A DNA stretch of 64,000 bases from an uncultured Fibrobacter sp. (GCF_947305105.1 NZ_CAMZCS010000005.1:101299-165298); one strand, 5' to 3'; counted from the stretch's first letter, positions 25,713 to 34,995 are shown. The notes: generated by a model not told the origin, from the sequence alone. Translations and numbers: made by a program.

Positions 25713-26840
25713 ATGTCTTCCATCTGCAAGAAATCCATTAGCTTCTACAGCGATGCACCCGAATGGGGTGGGCAAGAAATCCTTTCGGCAAGGATTGCCG
25801 CCATCGTTGCAGAGACATGCGATGTCACATTTTTTTATTCATGTGATAAATTTGCAGAATTCCTGCCTGCAAGTGTAAAGCAAGTCAAGCTTCCTTATCA
25901 TGCAGAAACTCCCTTCCCTATTTTCCGTGACCGCTTCAAAGGGAAGACTCAGAAAGCAAAAGAATTATTCCAGAAAGAGAACACTCGCAATTTGGTTCTC
26001 TGCCCGGGCAATATTGAGCGGTGCCTGCCAGGGCTCTGGGCTGCAAATAAACTCGGAATCCCGATTGTATCTTATTTACCCCTCGCCTTTTCGCAAAACG
26101 AAACACATGCCAACCTAGGCAAGCTACGCGACTTTCTCGCCAAGGGGATTTATAAAAAAGTCGATCACTGGATTGTAAACTCGCCCTACCAAAAGCGCCT
26201 CATCGCACGATTCGTCGATAAAAACATTGAGACATTGCTGAACCCGCTCGCTTGGGACATCTTGGCTCCAGCCAAGAAACCGCAATTGCCTCTGAACATT
26301 GCAATTCTCGGGCGTATTTTCTTTGAACAAAAAGGGCACGACATCCTGCCAGACATCGCTCTTTTGCTCAAAAGAAAAAACATTGATGTCCATTTCATGA
26401 TTGTCGGCGAAGGCCCCCATGAAAACATCCTTCGGAAGAAAATAAAAGAAAAAGCGGTCGAAGATCTTGTCGAATTCACAGGCTGGATGCCGTCAGAAAA
26501 AATACAGGAATTACTCCTGAACAACATAGACCTTCTCTTGATTCCATCGCATTTCGAAAGCGGGCCCATCGTCCTTTTCGAAGCTCTACAATGTGGATGC
26601 CCCGTACTGGTTGCCGATGCCGAATACACAGATGACTACGTCCTACCCCCATGGATGCTCTTCAAAGAAGGCTCAGCCGATGATGCAGCCGAAAAAATTT
26701 CGCGTTACGCTGAAAATTGGAACGAGCAACAATTCTTAGATTTAAGGGAAAAACTTTTCCACGATCGGACTGATGACGATTTCAAGAAAAACGTCATTCA
26801 GATTTTTGACAAGTTAATTACCGAGGGAATCCTGAAATGA
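25713..26840 (+). CDS. GT4-family glycosyltransferase
   Basis: 375-aa GT-B enzyme. N-terminal region SFYSDAPEWGGQEILSARIA, middle IVNSPYQKRLIARF, then the C-terminal donor domain LNIAILGRIFFEQKGHDIL, FMIVGEGPHENILRKKI and LLLIPSHFESGPIVLFEALQ, the standard GT4 order with a Glu-rich donor motif. No obvious Shine-Dalgarno. Its stop codon overlaps the next start as ATGA, so three glycosyltransferases are translated in series. Confidence 0.9.
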   Translation: MSSICKKSISFYSDAPEWGGQEILSARIAAIVAETCDVTFFYSCDKFAEFLPASVKQVKLPYHAETPFPIFRDRFKGKTQKAKELFQKENTRNLVLCPGNIERCLPGLWAANKLGIPIVSYLPLAFSQNETHANLGKLRDFLAKGIYKKVDHWIVNSPYQKRLIARFVDKNIETLLNPLAWDILAPAKKPQLPLNIAILGRIFFEQKGHDILPDIALLLKRKNIDVHFMIVGEGPHENILRKKIKEKAVEDLVEFTGWMPSEKIQELLLNNIDLLLIPSHFESGPIVLFEALQCGCPVLVADAEYTDDYVLPPWMLFKEGSADDAAEKISRYAENWNEQQFLDLREKLFHDRTDDDFKKNVIQIFDKLITEGILK

Positions 26841-27778
26841 GCCACATCTGTATAGTCCTTGCGACCTACAACGGCGAGCGATTCCTGAAGGAGATGCTCC
26901 AGTCTCTTGAGATCCAGACACGTCCAGCCGACAAGATAATTGCCATTGACGACGCCTCGCAGGATTCCAGCATTAAAATTCTAGAATCGTTCAAAGATAC
27001 GCTCCCGCTCGAAATATTCAAGCAGGCAAAGAATGGCGGGCACTGCAAGGCATTCGCTACCGGACTCGAGTACGCAAGGCAGTTCACACAACCCGGCGAC
27101 CTGATTGCACTCGCCGATCAAGACGACGTCTGGAAAAAAGACAAACTGGAAAAACTGGAAAAAGAAATAGGTGAATACCCTCTTATTTTTGGGGACGCAG
27201 AAATCATCGACAAAGACGGGAAAATCATCCACGACTCATGGCGCAAACAAGCTCTCATCCAGAAATCAATTCCGCTCAAAGCACAAATTGCGGGAATAAA
27301 CAACGTAACAGGTTGCCTTTCTCTTTTCAAGGTTGAACTTCTCGACAAAATTCTCCCAATCCCAGAAGGCGTTACCGTTCACGATTGCTGGATTGCGATG
27401 ATAGCCGAAAGGAATGGCGGCATCAAGGCGATTGACGATGCCGTGGTACAATACCGCCTGCACGATTCAAATGCCGTTGGCGGAAGGCCTGCACCTGCCA
27501 TGAGCAAGACTCTTGCAATCCAGGAACGCTGGCTACAGATGATTCTTGCAAACACAGAACGGCTCGCCCTCACACCCGATGAAATTCACTTCACGAAGCA
27601 TCTATTGACTCTGACGCAGAAACGCTTACATAAAAACTTCTTACCTAGCGAAATACCTTGGATTTTTGCCAATAAAAACGTACTTTTCAATAAGGTTAAA
27701 ACGTTCGCTTTAATCAAGAAAATCTTCTTCACTGCGATCGGGCTTCCGCTCGCAAAAAGAATCTGGAAAAAATCATGA
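26837..27778 (+). CDS. GT2-family glycosyltransferase
   Basis: 313-aa GT-A enzyme of family 2. It starts HICIVLATYNGERFLKEML, then IIAIDDASQDSSI and the metal-binding DQDDVW (about residue 97) in LIALADQDDVWKK. An acceptor helix region with NNVTGCLSLF and an HDCWIAM motif follows. This matches rhamnosyl/galactosyl transferases that extend surface polysaccharide. ATGA overlaps on both sides couple it to its neighbours. Confidence 0.9.
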   Translation: MSHICIVLATYNGERFLKEMLQSLEIQTRPADKIIAIDDASQDSSIKILESFKDTLPLEIFKQAKNGGHCKAFATGLEYARQFTQPGDLIALADQDDVWKKDKLEKLEKEIGEYPLIFGDAEIIDKDGKIIHDSWRKQALIQKSIPLKAQIAGINNVTGCLSLFKVELLDKILPIPEGVTVHDCWIAMIAERNGGIKAIDDAVVQYRLHDSNAVGGRPAPAMSKTLAIQERWLQMILANTERLALTPDEIHFTKHLLTLTQKRLHKNFLPSEIPWIFANKNVLFNKVKTFALIKKIFFTAIGLPLAKRIWKKS

Positions 27779-28704
27779 GCAGAACTGCCATCGTCATTGT
27801 CACATATAACGGCTGGCCGATAACGCAAAACTGCCTCTCGGACCTGGCCTCTCTCCCGCAAGACGACTTTGTCATTGCCGTGGCCGACAATGCGAGCACC
27901 GACGGAACTGTAGAAAACATTCGCGAGCAATTTCCGCACGTAAGAGTCTACCCCCAAACAGAAAACCTCGGGTTCGGACGAGCAAACAACGCTGCAGTCC
28001 AGGGGCTCAAGGATGACGGCATAAAGTTCGATGTCCTCTGCCTCTTGAACAACGACACACGCCTTGATAGCGCTGTAATTGTCGAGTTGCGCAAATCCCT
28101 GACCGAAGCACAAATTCGTTTCGGCGATGTTATCGTCGTTCCTACCGTACGGAACAGCGACGGGACTCCACAGCACAACTATTTCGCCAAAATCAACCCA
28201 CTGCAATTCTTATTGAACGCATTCCGGATGGAATCCGCTGCATCACGCCACCTGGAAGGCACGCCCCAATTGTGCGGCGACACAACTTTCTACAAGACCT
28301 ATTGGGCAAGCGCCGTTTGCTGGATGATGCCCGCGAACCTTTACGGAATGCTGGGCGGCTTTGACGAAAAAATATTCATGTATTACGAAGATTGGGACCT
28401 CGCCCAACGTGCAATCCAGATTGGCTACCATTTTTATATTCAGAGCAAATGCAGCATTATCCACCTGGGCGGCGGGTCGGCCAAGAGCAATCTCAGCCGA
28501 GCTCTACAGCACGACAGATCCCAGCAATACGTGTTCGGCAAACACATGGGGCAAAAAGGCATCCTGCTATCCAGAGTTTTCCGTTCCTGCCGCAGTTTCG
28601 TCCGGCTCCTCCCCACCTGCATTTTCGCCCTGTTCAACAAGAAATTTGCGGAATACGCCAAGAACCATCTGACTTTGCTCAAGGAAGCCCTATGTGCCCA
28701 CTAA
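27775..28704 (+). CDS. GT2-family glycosyltransferase (rhamnosyltransferase-like)
   Basis: 309-aa GT-A enzyme. It begins AIVIVTYNGWPITQNCLSDL, then VAVADNASTDGTVENIR, with LLNNDTRLD as the DxD-type metal site. The C-terminal acceptor region has SAVCWMMPANLYGMLGGFDEKIFMYYEDWDLA split across the usual GGFDE..F.Y.ED signature of GT2 rhamnosyltransferases. Overlaps the previous gene by 4 bp, and the Wzi-like gene starts inside its last codons (28692). Confidence 0.9.
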   Translation: MSRTAIVIVTYNGWPITQNCLSDLASLPQDDFVIAVADNASTDGTVENIREQFPHVRVYPQTENLGFGRANNAAVQGLKDDGIKFDVLCLLNNDTRLDSAVIVELRKSLTEAQIRFGDVIVVPTVRNSDGTPQHNYFAKINPLQFLLNAFRMESAASRHLEGTPQLCGDTTFYKTYWASAVCWMMPANLYGMLGGFDEKIFMYYEDWDLAQRAIQIGYHFYIQSKCSIIHLGGGSAKSNLSRALQHDRSQQYVFGKHMGQKGILLSRVFRSCRSFVRLLPTCIFALFNKKFAEYAKNHLTLLKEALCAH

Positions 28705-30140
28705 AACGCCCCTCGTTTAAGACTCTCTCTACCACCTTGGCGATTTCAATCACGCTAGCTACGCAGGCGCTTGCCTACCAAGGCTTCGAAGATTCTACGG
28801 CATTCACCCTCGCAGACACTTCTCGGGGCGCCCTGGTGAACATCCACGCGCAGTTGTTCGATTCCGCCACCGTCACGAACCTCTCGAACGCCCCGACACA
28901 TTACGACAACTCCGCATCGGTTCGCTTGTTCCTCGACGGCAAATTCACCGACGCTTTTAATTTTGAAGCCTTTGTCAAAGTGAACACGGACCACACCAAC
29001 AGGGAAATCGCGGACCATTTTTACAACCCCAACGAAGGTCTCCCCTACAACAAGCAAAGCGAGAACAGACGCACATGGGACCAGTTTGCCGCCAATATAT
29101 CTTACAAGCTCAAGCCCATCACCCTGCTTGCCGGATTTGACTTTTTAGAATTTGGGCCCGCACGATACAACCATGTCATCTTGCGCGGAGACAAGAGCAT
29201 CAACCGCCCATGGCAAGATTCGACAAGCCGTATCTGGGTGCCAGCCCCTACGCCGTATTTTGGCTACCGTTTGGAACTCGGGCCCATAGAATACACGCAA
29301 TACGCCGCCAAATTGTTCGAAAAGAAGAACAAAGGCAAATACATGCATGCCCACCGGCTTGACCTACACCTGCCCAAAAACATCACGCTCGGCCTTTCTG
29401 AGACGGCCTTGTACGGTTCCACAACAGAACCGGCGCACACCAACCCCAACGCCGATGCCGACAGCACCGACCGCGACTTTGAATGGACATACGTCCTTCC
29501 GTTCATGCTCTACAATTTCCAGGAACACATTTTGGGCGACCAGGACAATATATCGCTCGCCTTCGATTTAAGCGTGAAAACTATCCCTAACTGGGAACTT
29601 TATGCGGAACTCCTCTGGGACGACATGAAAACCCCGACATCCATGTTTGACGATTCCTGGTGGGGCAACAAGTGGGCGACAACAATCGGTCTCGCTCGCG
29701 ACAACCTGAAAGTTGGCCCCGTGACACTGGACTGGTTTGCTGAATATACTCGAATTGAACCTTGGGTGTACACACACCACAAAGGCGGCGGTTACACGTA
29801 TGCGAATTATGCGCAAAGCCTAGGCAGCGACCTTGGCCCCAACGCCCAAGAAATCCACAGCGAACTGAGCGCCACATGGAAGTTTATCAAGGGAACTCTT
29901 ATCGCAGGAACTGTCGCCAAGGATACCGCCTTCGGCGGAAACATCACGGATATCCATGGGCCCGAAGACCGTACCGACAAGAAATTCCTCAACGACAATT
30001 CCACCCTCCGATACAACGAACTCGGCGGGGCCATCGGCATCTCCCCGTGGTATTGGGCAACGCTCAGGACATCGTACACACGCTATTTTGGCGACTACGA
30101 AGGTTACCGGGCAACGCTGTCCGGCTCGATACAGTTCTAA
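28692..30140 (+). CDS. Capsule assembly Wzi-like outer membrane protein
   Basis: 482-aa predicted barrel resembling the Wzi capsule-assembly family. Signal peptide to about residue 30 (TLATQALA). Supporting features: a GFDFLEFGPARYNHVIL segment, YRLELGPIEYTQYAAKLF, HRLDLHL, a lectin-like ELYAELLWDDM, EYTRIEPWVYTHH, and LGSDLGPNAQEIHSE late in the protein. Start set at ATG 28692 inside the previous gene's end, because AAGGAA precedes it and a signal peptide follows; a longer frame upstream is only overlap. It sits at the end of the glycosyltransferase run, as expected for a surface-binding or assembly role in capsule. Confidence 0.78.
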   Translation: MCPLKRPSFKTLSTTLAISITLATQALAYQGFEDSTAFTLADTSRGALVNIHAQLFDSATVTNLSNAPTHYDNSASVRLFLDGKFTDAFNFEAFVKVNTDHTNREIADHFYNPNEGLPYNKQSENRRTWDQFAANISYKLKPITLLAGFDFLEFGPARYNHVILRGDKSINRPWQDSTSRIWVPAPTPYFGYRLELGPIEYTQYAAKLFEKKNKGKYMHAHRLDLHLPKNITLGLSETALYGSTTEPAHTNPNADADSTDRDFEWTYVLPFMLYNFQEHILGDQDNISLAFDLSVKTIPNWELYAELLWDDMKTPTSMFDDSWWGNKWATTIGLARDNLKVGPVTLDWFAEYTRIEPWVYTHHKGGGYTYANYAQSLGSDLGPNAQEIHSELSATWKFIKGTLIAGTVAKDTAFGGNITDIHGPEDRTDKKFLNDNSTLRYNELGGAIGISPWYWATLRTSYTRYFGDYEGYRATLSGSIQF

Positions 30141-30158
30141 GCTAAAATTTCAACTGAG

Positions 30159-30581
30159 CTAAAAAAGGTTGGACACTTCGGAGTCCGACTGGCACGCGAG
30201 CGCATTTTCCTTCCATTCCTTGTCAAGAATGAGGCGAGCCATCTCCGCAATGGCCTGGGTATGCACGGTCGCCGACTCGGCCGGAGAAAGCAGCAGGCAC
30301 ATGAACCTGGCCGTTTCCCTGCCGGGGATGGTCACTCCCGAAAAACCTTCCGGAGCAACGACAAAAGCCATCAGAGGAGCGGGCAAACCCGGGATGCGCG
30401 TATGCGGCAAAAGCAAGCCGTCCCCCATGTAGACCCCTTGCGACACGCGTTCCGAAAGCTTGGTCCACGCGGCAATGGAATCGAATTCATGGGGCGAATT
30501 GACAAGGGATTCGTAGGCAAGGCCCAAAGCCCGCCCAAAATCCACGGTTTCTTTATAGAATTTGCAAGATATCGGTTTCAT
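30159..30581 (-). CDS. PTS EIIA type-2 (PtsN-like) domain protein
   Basis: 140-aa single-domain EIIA of the mannitol/fructose/nitrogen type. The phosphorylatable His is His60 in GDGLLLPHTRIPG, and the family's second motif MAFVVAPEGF follows, then a typical FMCLLLSP strand. PtsN-like proteins regulate rather than transport; here it lies five bases after the AmgK-like gene at the end of the envelope operon, so a role in controlling that pathway is plausible but inferred. Confidence 0.85.
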   Translation of the reverse strand: MKPISCKFYKETVDFGRALGLAYESLVNSPHEFDSIAAWTKLSERVSQGVYMGDGLLLPHTRIPGLPAPLMAFVVAPEGFSGVTIPGRETARFMCLLLSPAESATVHTQAIAEMARLILDKEWKENALACQSDSEVSNLF

Positions 30582-30586
30582 GTGGC

Positions 30587-31600
30587 CTACGAAAGGGCTT
30601 CTTCCATGAACGGGAAGAGCTCCTTGTCAGTCGCATTGGCAATGAGCTTGAATTCCGAGAACAACGCCAAGAGTTGCTTCTTGCCCGGCTCAATGTACTG
30701 TTCGAACTTTTGAATTTTCTTTTGTCTAGAAAGGAAGCAATACGCTCCCAAAGCCTGCATCACGCGCTGGAGGCTAGCATGGATGAAGCACATCCAGGCA
30801 TCTTCCTTGGAATAAATGCGGGCGCCAGCATAGTAGGTGTGCCAGTATTCAAAGAAATCCTTGATCATGTCGAGAGGGAGGCAAACGTAAGGGTCCCAAA
30901 GCAGCGAAGCAATGTCGTAGAACATGGAACCACGGCGAGCCCCCTGGAAATCGACGAATGCGATTTCGGAATTAGGACGCACCATAATGTTTTGCGACTG
31001 GAAATCGCGATGCATGAGCACCTTGGTTTGCGCCTCGACAGAAACAGCGAGGAGCGAATAGAAGTTCGTGACGGCAACCGGAATTTCCTTGATGCCCTTG
31101 TAGTCCATCAGGAAGTTCTGGGTAAAGTAATCCGTCTCCCACTTGAGGGCGGCAAAATCGAACCGGTACAGCCAGATGTTGGTGTGGTTGCTGAACAGGG
31201 ACTGGGATGCGTTCTGCCAGCGGATGAGCGCTTCGATCACTTCGGGGTAAAGGATGCGGACGCTTCCGGACTGGGCACTGGGATTGACGTAATCGTAAAG
31301 GCTGCGCTTGCCCAGGTCTTCTTGGAGAATTTGGCAAGCCGAAGCATCGACACAATAGACACGGGGAACAGGCAGCTTGTAATCCAGGAACATCTTGGAA
31401 TACTCGACAAAGCGGTTGAAATCGTCGTTCACCTCGGGAGAAACCTGCACCACGCAAGACCGTTCGGAATTCTTGATACGGTAATAACGGCGGCCAGAAC
31501 CGGCACCGGCAATGGGTTCAACCTCAAAGCCGTCGGAATAGCCATGAGCAAAAAGGTATTCGTTTATTTTGGGAGATAAAACAAGTTCTTCTTTATTCAT
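30587..31600 (-). CDS. amgK: Sugar kinase of the AmgK/aminoglycoside phosphotransferase fold (MurNAc/GlcNAc kinase-like)
   Basis: 337-aa kinase-like protein. Phosphate and metal sites: HRDFQSQN at 197-204 (catalytic loop with Asp199) and DFQ at 217-219 (metal-binding DxD/DFG-like), preceded by a GSGRRYYRI loop at about 34-42. The family is known from AmgK, which phosphorylates MurNAc at C1 in cell-wall recycling. The next upstream gene is a MurU-like nucleotidyltransferase, the partner that makes UDP-MurNAc, so the pair is read as an AmgK-MurU salvage pathway; this is the main reason for the specific name. Aminoglycoside resistance is not suggested. Confidence 0.8.
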   Translation of the reverse strand: MNKEELVLSPKINEYLFAHGYSDGFEVEPIAGAGSGRRYYRIKNSERSCVVQVSPEVNDDFNRFVEYSKMFLDYKLPVPRVYCVDASACQILQEDLGKRSLYDYVNPSAQSGSVRILYPEVIEALIRWQNASQSLFSNHTNIWLYRFDFAALKWETDYFTQNFLMDYKGIKEIPVAVTNFYSLLAVSVEAQTKVLMHRDFQSQNIMVRPNSEIAFVDFQGARRGSMFYDIASLLWDPYVCLPLDMIKDFFEYWHTYYAGARIYSKEDAWMCFIHASLQRVMQALGAYCFLSRQKKIQKFEQYIEPGKKQLLALFSEFKLIANATDKELFPFMEEALS

Positions 31601-31697
31601 ACGTTCAATATATGTTTTCGAGAGCGCCTAAAACAGTTTTTTTCAGAAAAAAGCACAAAAAAAGGCACTTCTTGTGATTTCCCACAAGACTTGGCGG

Positions 31698-32576
31698 CTA
31701 AAGTTTCCAGCAAAAGCCCCTGCCGCGGATTTCGCGGACCACACTTTCGCCCGGTTGCACGGTCGCCCCCTCGTAAAGGATGGAGTCCGTAAAGGAGGCA
31801 TCGGCAGGAATATCAGCAACACACTTCACCACCGAACGGACAAAACGCGAGTCAGCAGAAGGTGCGTTGCCCACCCAGCTGTCAATGCCTAGTTCCTCGC
31901 GGCGGGCGTCGCAGGCGCGCTTGAGGCCTTCAGGCGAACCCATGTCTATCCAGAGAGCATCCTTCTGGCTCATGTCCACGAAGGGAGGCCTTCCGGCGTC
32001 CACTTCGGACTTCCAGAAATTGACGATATTGAACTCGGCAGCATCCATCCTCGAAAGGGCCGCGTCGCTATACCACGACACGCCCGAGAACGTAACCGCC
32101 TCGCCCTCGCTCTCGCCAAAATTCTTGAGGACCCCGGAAAGCCTCCCCCGCGAATCCACACGGAGCGTGTTCACCTTCGGGAAATCCACGCCGAGCAGTG
32201 CAAAGTCGGCCCCAGCCGAGACCGCCGCCTCGACAAACCGAGCCAAATCAAACTGACAATAAGCGTCGCCGTTCATCACCAAGAGCCCGCCGCGATACCC
32301 GGCGCGGTAAATGCGGCTGAGAGGCCCCGCCGTTCCCAGAATCTCGGGTTCGAGCCAGACCTTTTCGAAACCGAGACGTGCGGCCTCGGCTTCCACCTGA
32401 TCGGCGAGGTAATGGGCGTTCACGTGCAGAACAACCTCCCCCAGCTGCCGGGCTTTTTGCGCCTGCAGTTCGAGCACCGAGGCATCCACCACGGGCACAA
32501 GCGGTTTCGGCATATCGAGAGTCAGGGGGCGCAGGCGCGTCCCCAGCCCCGCAGCTAGGATAAGGACATTCATCAT
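31698..32576 (-). CDS. murU: NDP-sugar nucleotidyltransferase (MurU-like)
   Basis: 292-aa GT-A-type nucleotidyltransferase with the signature LAAGLGTRLRPLTLDMPKPLVPV at residues about 7-29 and MNGDAYCQFD, where Asp binds metal. Pairing with the AmgK-like kinase about 100 bp downstream suggests it makes UDP-MurNAc from MurNAc-1-phosphate, bypassing MurA. The C-terminal 90 residues are longer than in simple RmlA-like enzymes. It begins 1 bp after fabZ ends, so it shares the lipid A operon. UDP-GlcNAc or other NDP-sugar activity remains possible. Confidence 0.82.
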   Translation of the reverse strand: MMNVLILAAGLGTRLRPLTLDMPKPLVPVVDASVLELQAQKARQLGEVVLHVNAHYLADQVEAEAARLGFEKVWLEPEILGTAGPLSRIYRAGYRGGLLVMNGDAYCQFDLARFVEAAVSAGADFALLGVDFPKVNTLRVDSRGRLSGVLKNFGESEGEAVTFSGVSWYSDAALSRMDAAEFNIVNFWKSEVDAGRPPFVDMSQKDALWIDMGSPEGLKRACDARREELGIDSWVGNAPSADSRFVRSVVKCVADIPADASFTDSILYEGATVQPGESVVREIRGRGFCWKL

Positions 32577-32577
32577 A

Positions 32578-33084
32578 CTAGACCATGGCCGCGCTGAAGC
32601 TCGCCTTGCTCATGAGCGTATCGCCCTGGTAGATTTCGCCATTGTACTTGTAGATACCGCGGCGCGCAAAGGTAAGCGTCGCCTTCAAGACAAGGTCAGC
32701 CTTCGGGATGACGGGGGCGCGGAAACGGCATTCCTCGACGCCCATGAATGCGGGGCGCTTGCCGGCCACATCGGCTTCTTTGACAATCATCGTGAGGATG
32801 GTAGCCGCCTGGGCCATCGCCTCGATCTGGATGACACCGGGCATCACCGGGTTACCAGGGAAATGGCCCTTCAAAAAGCCTTCGTCACCAGTGAGGTGGA
32901 ACGTGGCAACAATGGAGGGGTTCACGGCTTCCACACCTTCGGCGGCTTCCTTACCGACTTCGAGCGAAATGACCTCGTCGACAAAGGCGAAGGGGAACTT
33001 CTGCGGCAAAATTTCATGGACGACATCGGCGTCGTACAGGATTCCCGGCTTATCTGACTTGCGAAGGGATTCTAAGAGAGACAT
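32578..33084 (-). CDS. fabZ: 3-hydroxyacyl-ACP dehydratase FabZ
   Basis: 168-aa hot-dog-fold dehydratase of type II fatty acid synthesis. Catalytic His74 (KGHFPGNPVMPGV) and Glu88 (IQIEAMAQ) are present. The non-catalytic early motif usually written LPHRYPF reads LPQKFPF here, an atypical His-to-Gln change. A strong Shine-Dalgarno (AAGGAGGT) lies nine bases upstream, inside lpxC, whose 3' end overlaps this gene by 35 bp. In many Bacteroidota lpxC and fabZ are one fused gene, so this overlap resembles a split version of that arrangement. Confidence 0.93.
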   Translation of the reverse strand: MSLLESLRKSDKPGILYDADVVHEILPQKFPFAFVDEVISLEVGKEAAEGVEAVNPSIVATFHLTGDEGFLKGHFPGNPVMPGVIQIEAMAQAATILTMIVKEADVAGKRPAFMGVEECRFRAPVIPKADLVLKATLTFARRGIYKYNGEIYQGDTLMSKASFSAAMV

Positions 33085-33958
33085 AAGGTAACAACCTCCT
33101 TACTATTTGGTGATGGGACACATGGCCCCCGTTTAAAATTTCAATGCGTACTTTCGGTAACGACGGGCAAACGAACGCAAGGTCGCCCAACAAATCGAGC
33201 ACCTTGTGCCTTGCGGGTTCCTCGTCTACGCGGTACAAATTCTTATTTGCGGAGCCATCCGGCAGCAAAAGGCCACAGGATTCATCGACACCGGCCAGGA
33301 GCCCCGCTTCGCGGGCCTCCCTGTAATCTTTTTCCGTGATGAACGTCCGCGCCATGAACACGGAGAACAAATCCTCGGCCGAATAAATCGAGACAGACGC
33401 AGACGAGCCGACAGAATCCAGAACGTATTCCACCTCGAACGCCTCCGAAGGCGTAATACGCACGCACCCGGTCGGGGCTTCGCCCGGACGGCGGCACAAA
33501 TCCCACTCGGCACGCAAAGGCACATCGTAAAAAGAAAGTTCGTGTGGAACGCCCGCCTCACGGCGCAAGCGACTGAAGAACGGCAAAGCACTGCCGTCCA
33601 TCATCGGCACTTCCGGTTCATCCGCCGATACGAGATTCACGTCGAAAATGCGATCCGGCCACATCAAAAATACAGGGGCAAGATGCTCTGGAGAACAAAG
33701 GCGAAGCTTACCGGCACTGCCTAGGCCATCGTCGAGTTCATAAATCGTTGTCCGGCTCACGGAATGGAGCAAATCGCCATAAAGCTTATGCGCAGATGTG
33801 CTGTAAAATGGATGCCCGCCCACAGACCAGTTCACGCTCGGTGCGCTTGTCACGCTCGCGTCGCGGAGTTTCACCTCCACCGAGGTGGACTTGTAGCTGA
33901 GCGAGGGCGAAGTAAATAGAACCTCGCGAGTATTGTTGCCTGCACGTCCCTTGCCCAT
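33050..33958 (-). CDS. lpxC: UDP-3-O-acyl-N-acetylglucosamine deacetylase LpxC (diverged)
   Basis: 302 aa; performs the committed step of lipid A synthesis, a zinc-dependent deacetylation. Zinc ligands are His92 (in SPEHLAPVF), His251 and Asp255 (ARHKVLDLLGD), with Glu91 as base and His279 or a neighbour (NGGHVSHHQIV) as general acid. Other family text: PEVPMMDGSALPFF and ARTFITEKDYREAREAGLL. The N-terminal third is strongly diverged; the usual GLHSG motif is not visible. Start is ATG 33958, overlapping the lpxD stop as TGATG. Confidence 0.87.
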   Translation of the reverse strand: MGKGRAGNNTREVLFTSPSLSYKSTSVEVKLRDASVTSAPSVNWSVGGHPFYSTSAHKLYGDLLHSVSRTTIYELDDGLGSAGKLRLCSPEHLAPVFLMWPDRIFDVNLVSADEPEVPMMDGSALPFFSRLRREAGVPHELSFYDVPLRAEWDLCRRPGEAPTGCVRITPSEAFEVEYVLDSVGSSASVSIYSAEDLFSVFMARTFITEKDYREAREAGLLAGVDESCGLLLPDGSANKNLYRVDEEPARHKVLDLLGDLAFVCPSLPKVRIEILNGGHVSHHQIVRRLLPYVSLRIPSQVR

Positions 33959-34995
33959 CACTTCTTCCCCATCTGTCGCAAGCGGACCACGGAACGCCTC
34001 CACACGGCGATATCTTCGGCAGGGAAACCGGCGTACACAGCATTTTCGGGAATGTTCTTGGTGATACCCGCTTTTGCGGCCACCTTCGCCCCGCTGCCAA
34101 TAGTCAGATGCCCGGCAGACTGCGCACCGCCTGCGAGTTCAACATTGTCCCCGACAGTGACCGAACCTGCGAGGCCCGACTGCGAAGCCATCATGATGTT
34201 GTCGCCCAAGCAGCAGTTGTGGGCAATCTGGACAAACGAATCGAAGTGGCAATGGTTCCCGATTTTTGTCGGCGAAATGAACCCGGCTGCCACAACGCTG
34301 TTGGCACCAAAACTACATCCGTCGCCGATGACAACTCCAGCAAGGTGAGGCACCATCCGGCGTTCGCCACCATACATGTAAAAACCGTAACCACGGCTCC
34401 CCACGACAGAACCCGCCTGGAAAACGCATTCCCGGCCTACCTTGACATTCGAATAAATCGTGACGTTCGCCTCGAGCACGCTACCGTCTCCAATCTCGGA
34501 GTCGGCCATCACGACGCAACCGGGCCCAATAACGACATTCTCGCCTAGGCAACCTTCGACAACGGCACTCGGATGAACCTTGGCCGAAGCCGGAATATGG
34601 GGCTTGCTCTGGGAAACAGTAGTGGCAAAATGTTCCAAGAACTGGACCATCGCATGGTAGGGATTTTCCACCCCACAGACAAACTTCACATTCGGGAAAG
34701 CCTTTGTGGCGCCGCCTTCTACCGAGGCGGCAAACGCCTTGGGCACAAAGAGGAGCCCGGCACGGACCGATTCGAACATCGCAGCCGTAACGCCACCGGC
34801 ATTCCCGAAAAGCCCCGTCTCCACCGAAGAATCGCCCGTCCAGAACGACACGTCGTACTCTCCGGCCGAGGCAATCGGGGCAAAGCCGGTCAATGTAAAA
34901 TCAAGCGATTGGGCCGATGCAACTTGAGCATAGCCCGAACCTTCAAGACTGTCAATAAAGGAAAGTACTTCTGCAAGCGTAACCGGGCGCATCAT
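33958..34995 (-). CDS. lpxD: UDP-3-O-acylglucosamine N-acyltransferase LpxD
   Basis: 345-aa left-handed beta-helix acyltransferase that adds the second acyl chain in lipid A synthesis. An N-terminal uridine-binding domain (about 1-120) is followed by hexapeptide repeats (about 133-320). Catalytic His259 lies in FVQIAHNCCLGDN. The usual TIDRG segment before it is changed (SVVAAGFISPTKIGNHCHFD). GSRGYGFYMYGG corresponds to the conserved GxDGFGF loop. ATGA overlap with the upstream diacylglycerol kinase-like gene and TGATG with lpxC point to tight coupling. Confidence 0.9.
   Translation of the reverse strand: MMRPVTLAEVLSFIDSLEGSGYAQVASAQSLDFTLTGFAPIASAGEYDVSFWTGDSSVETGLFGNAGGVTAAMFESVRAGLLFVPKAFAASVEGGATKAFPNVKFVCGVENPYHAMVQFLEHFATTVSQSKPHIPASAKVHPSAVVEGCLGENVVIGPGCVVMADSEIGDGSVLEANVTIYSNVKVGRECVFQAGSVVGSRGYGFYMYGGERRMVPHLAGVVIGDGCSFGANSVVAAGFISPTKIGNHCHFDSFVQIAHNCCLGDNIMMASQSGLAGSVTVGDNVELAGGAQSAGHLTIGSGAKVAAKAGITKNIPENAVYAGFPAEDIAVWRRSVVRLRQMGKK

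Noticed and set aside
30587..31600. Aminoglycoside resistance kinase
   Set aside because: Fold matches, but operon partners (MurU-like, LpxC, FabZ) point to cell-wall sugar salvage.
32578..33084. Loss of the fabZ active site because PH is PQ in the early motif
   Set aside because: The catalytic pair is His74 and Glu88, both present; the changed His is not catalytic in the family.
33050..34003. Longer version of lpxC starting at 34003
   Set aside because: ATG 33958 overlaps the lpxD stop as TGATG and gives normal family length; the extra 15 residues are inside lpxD.
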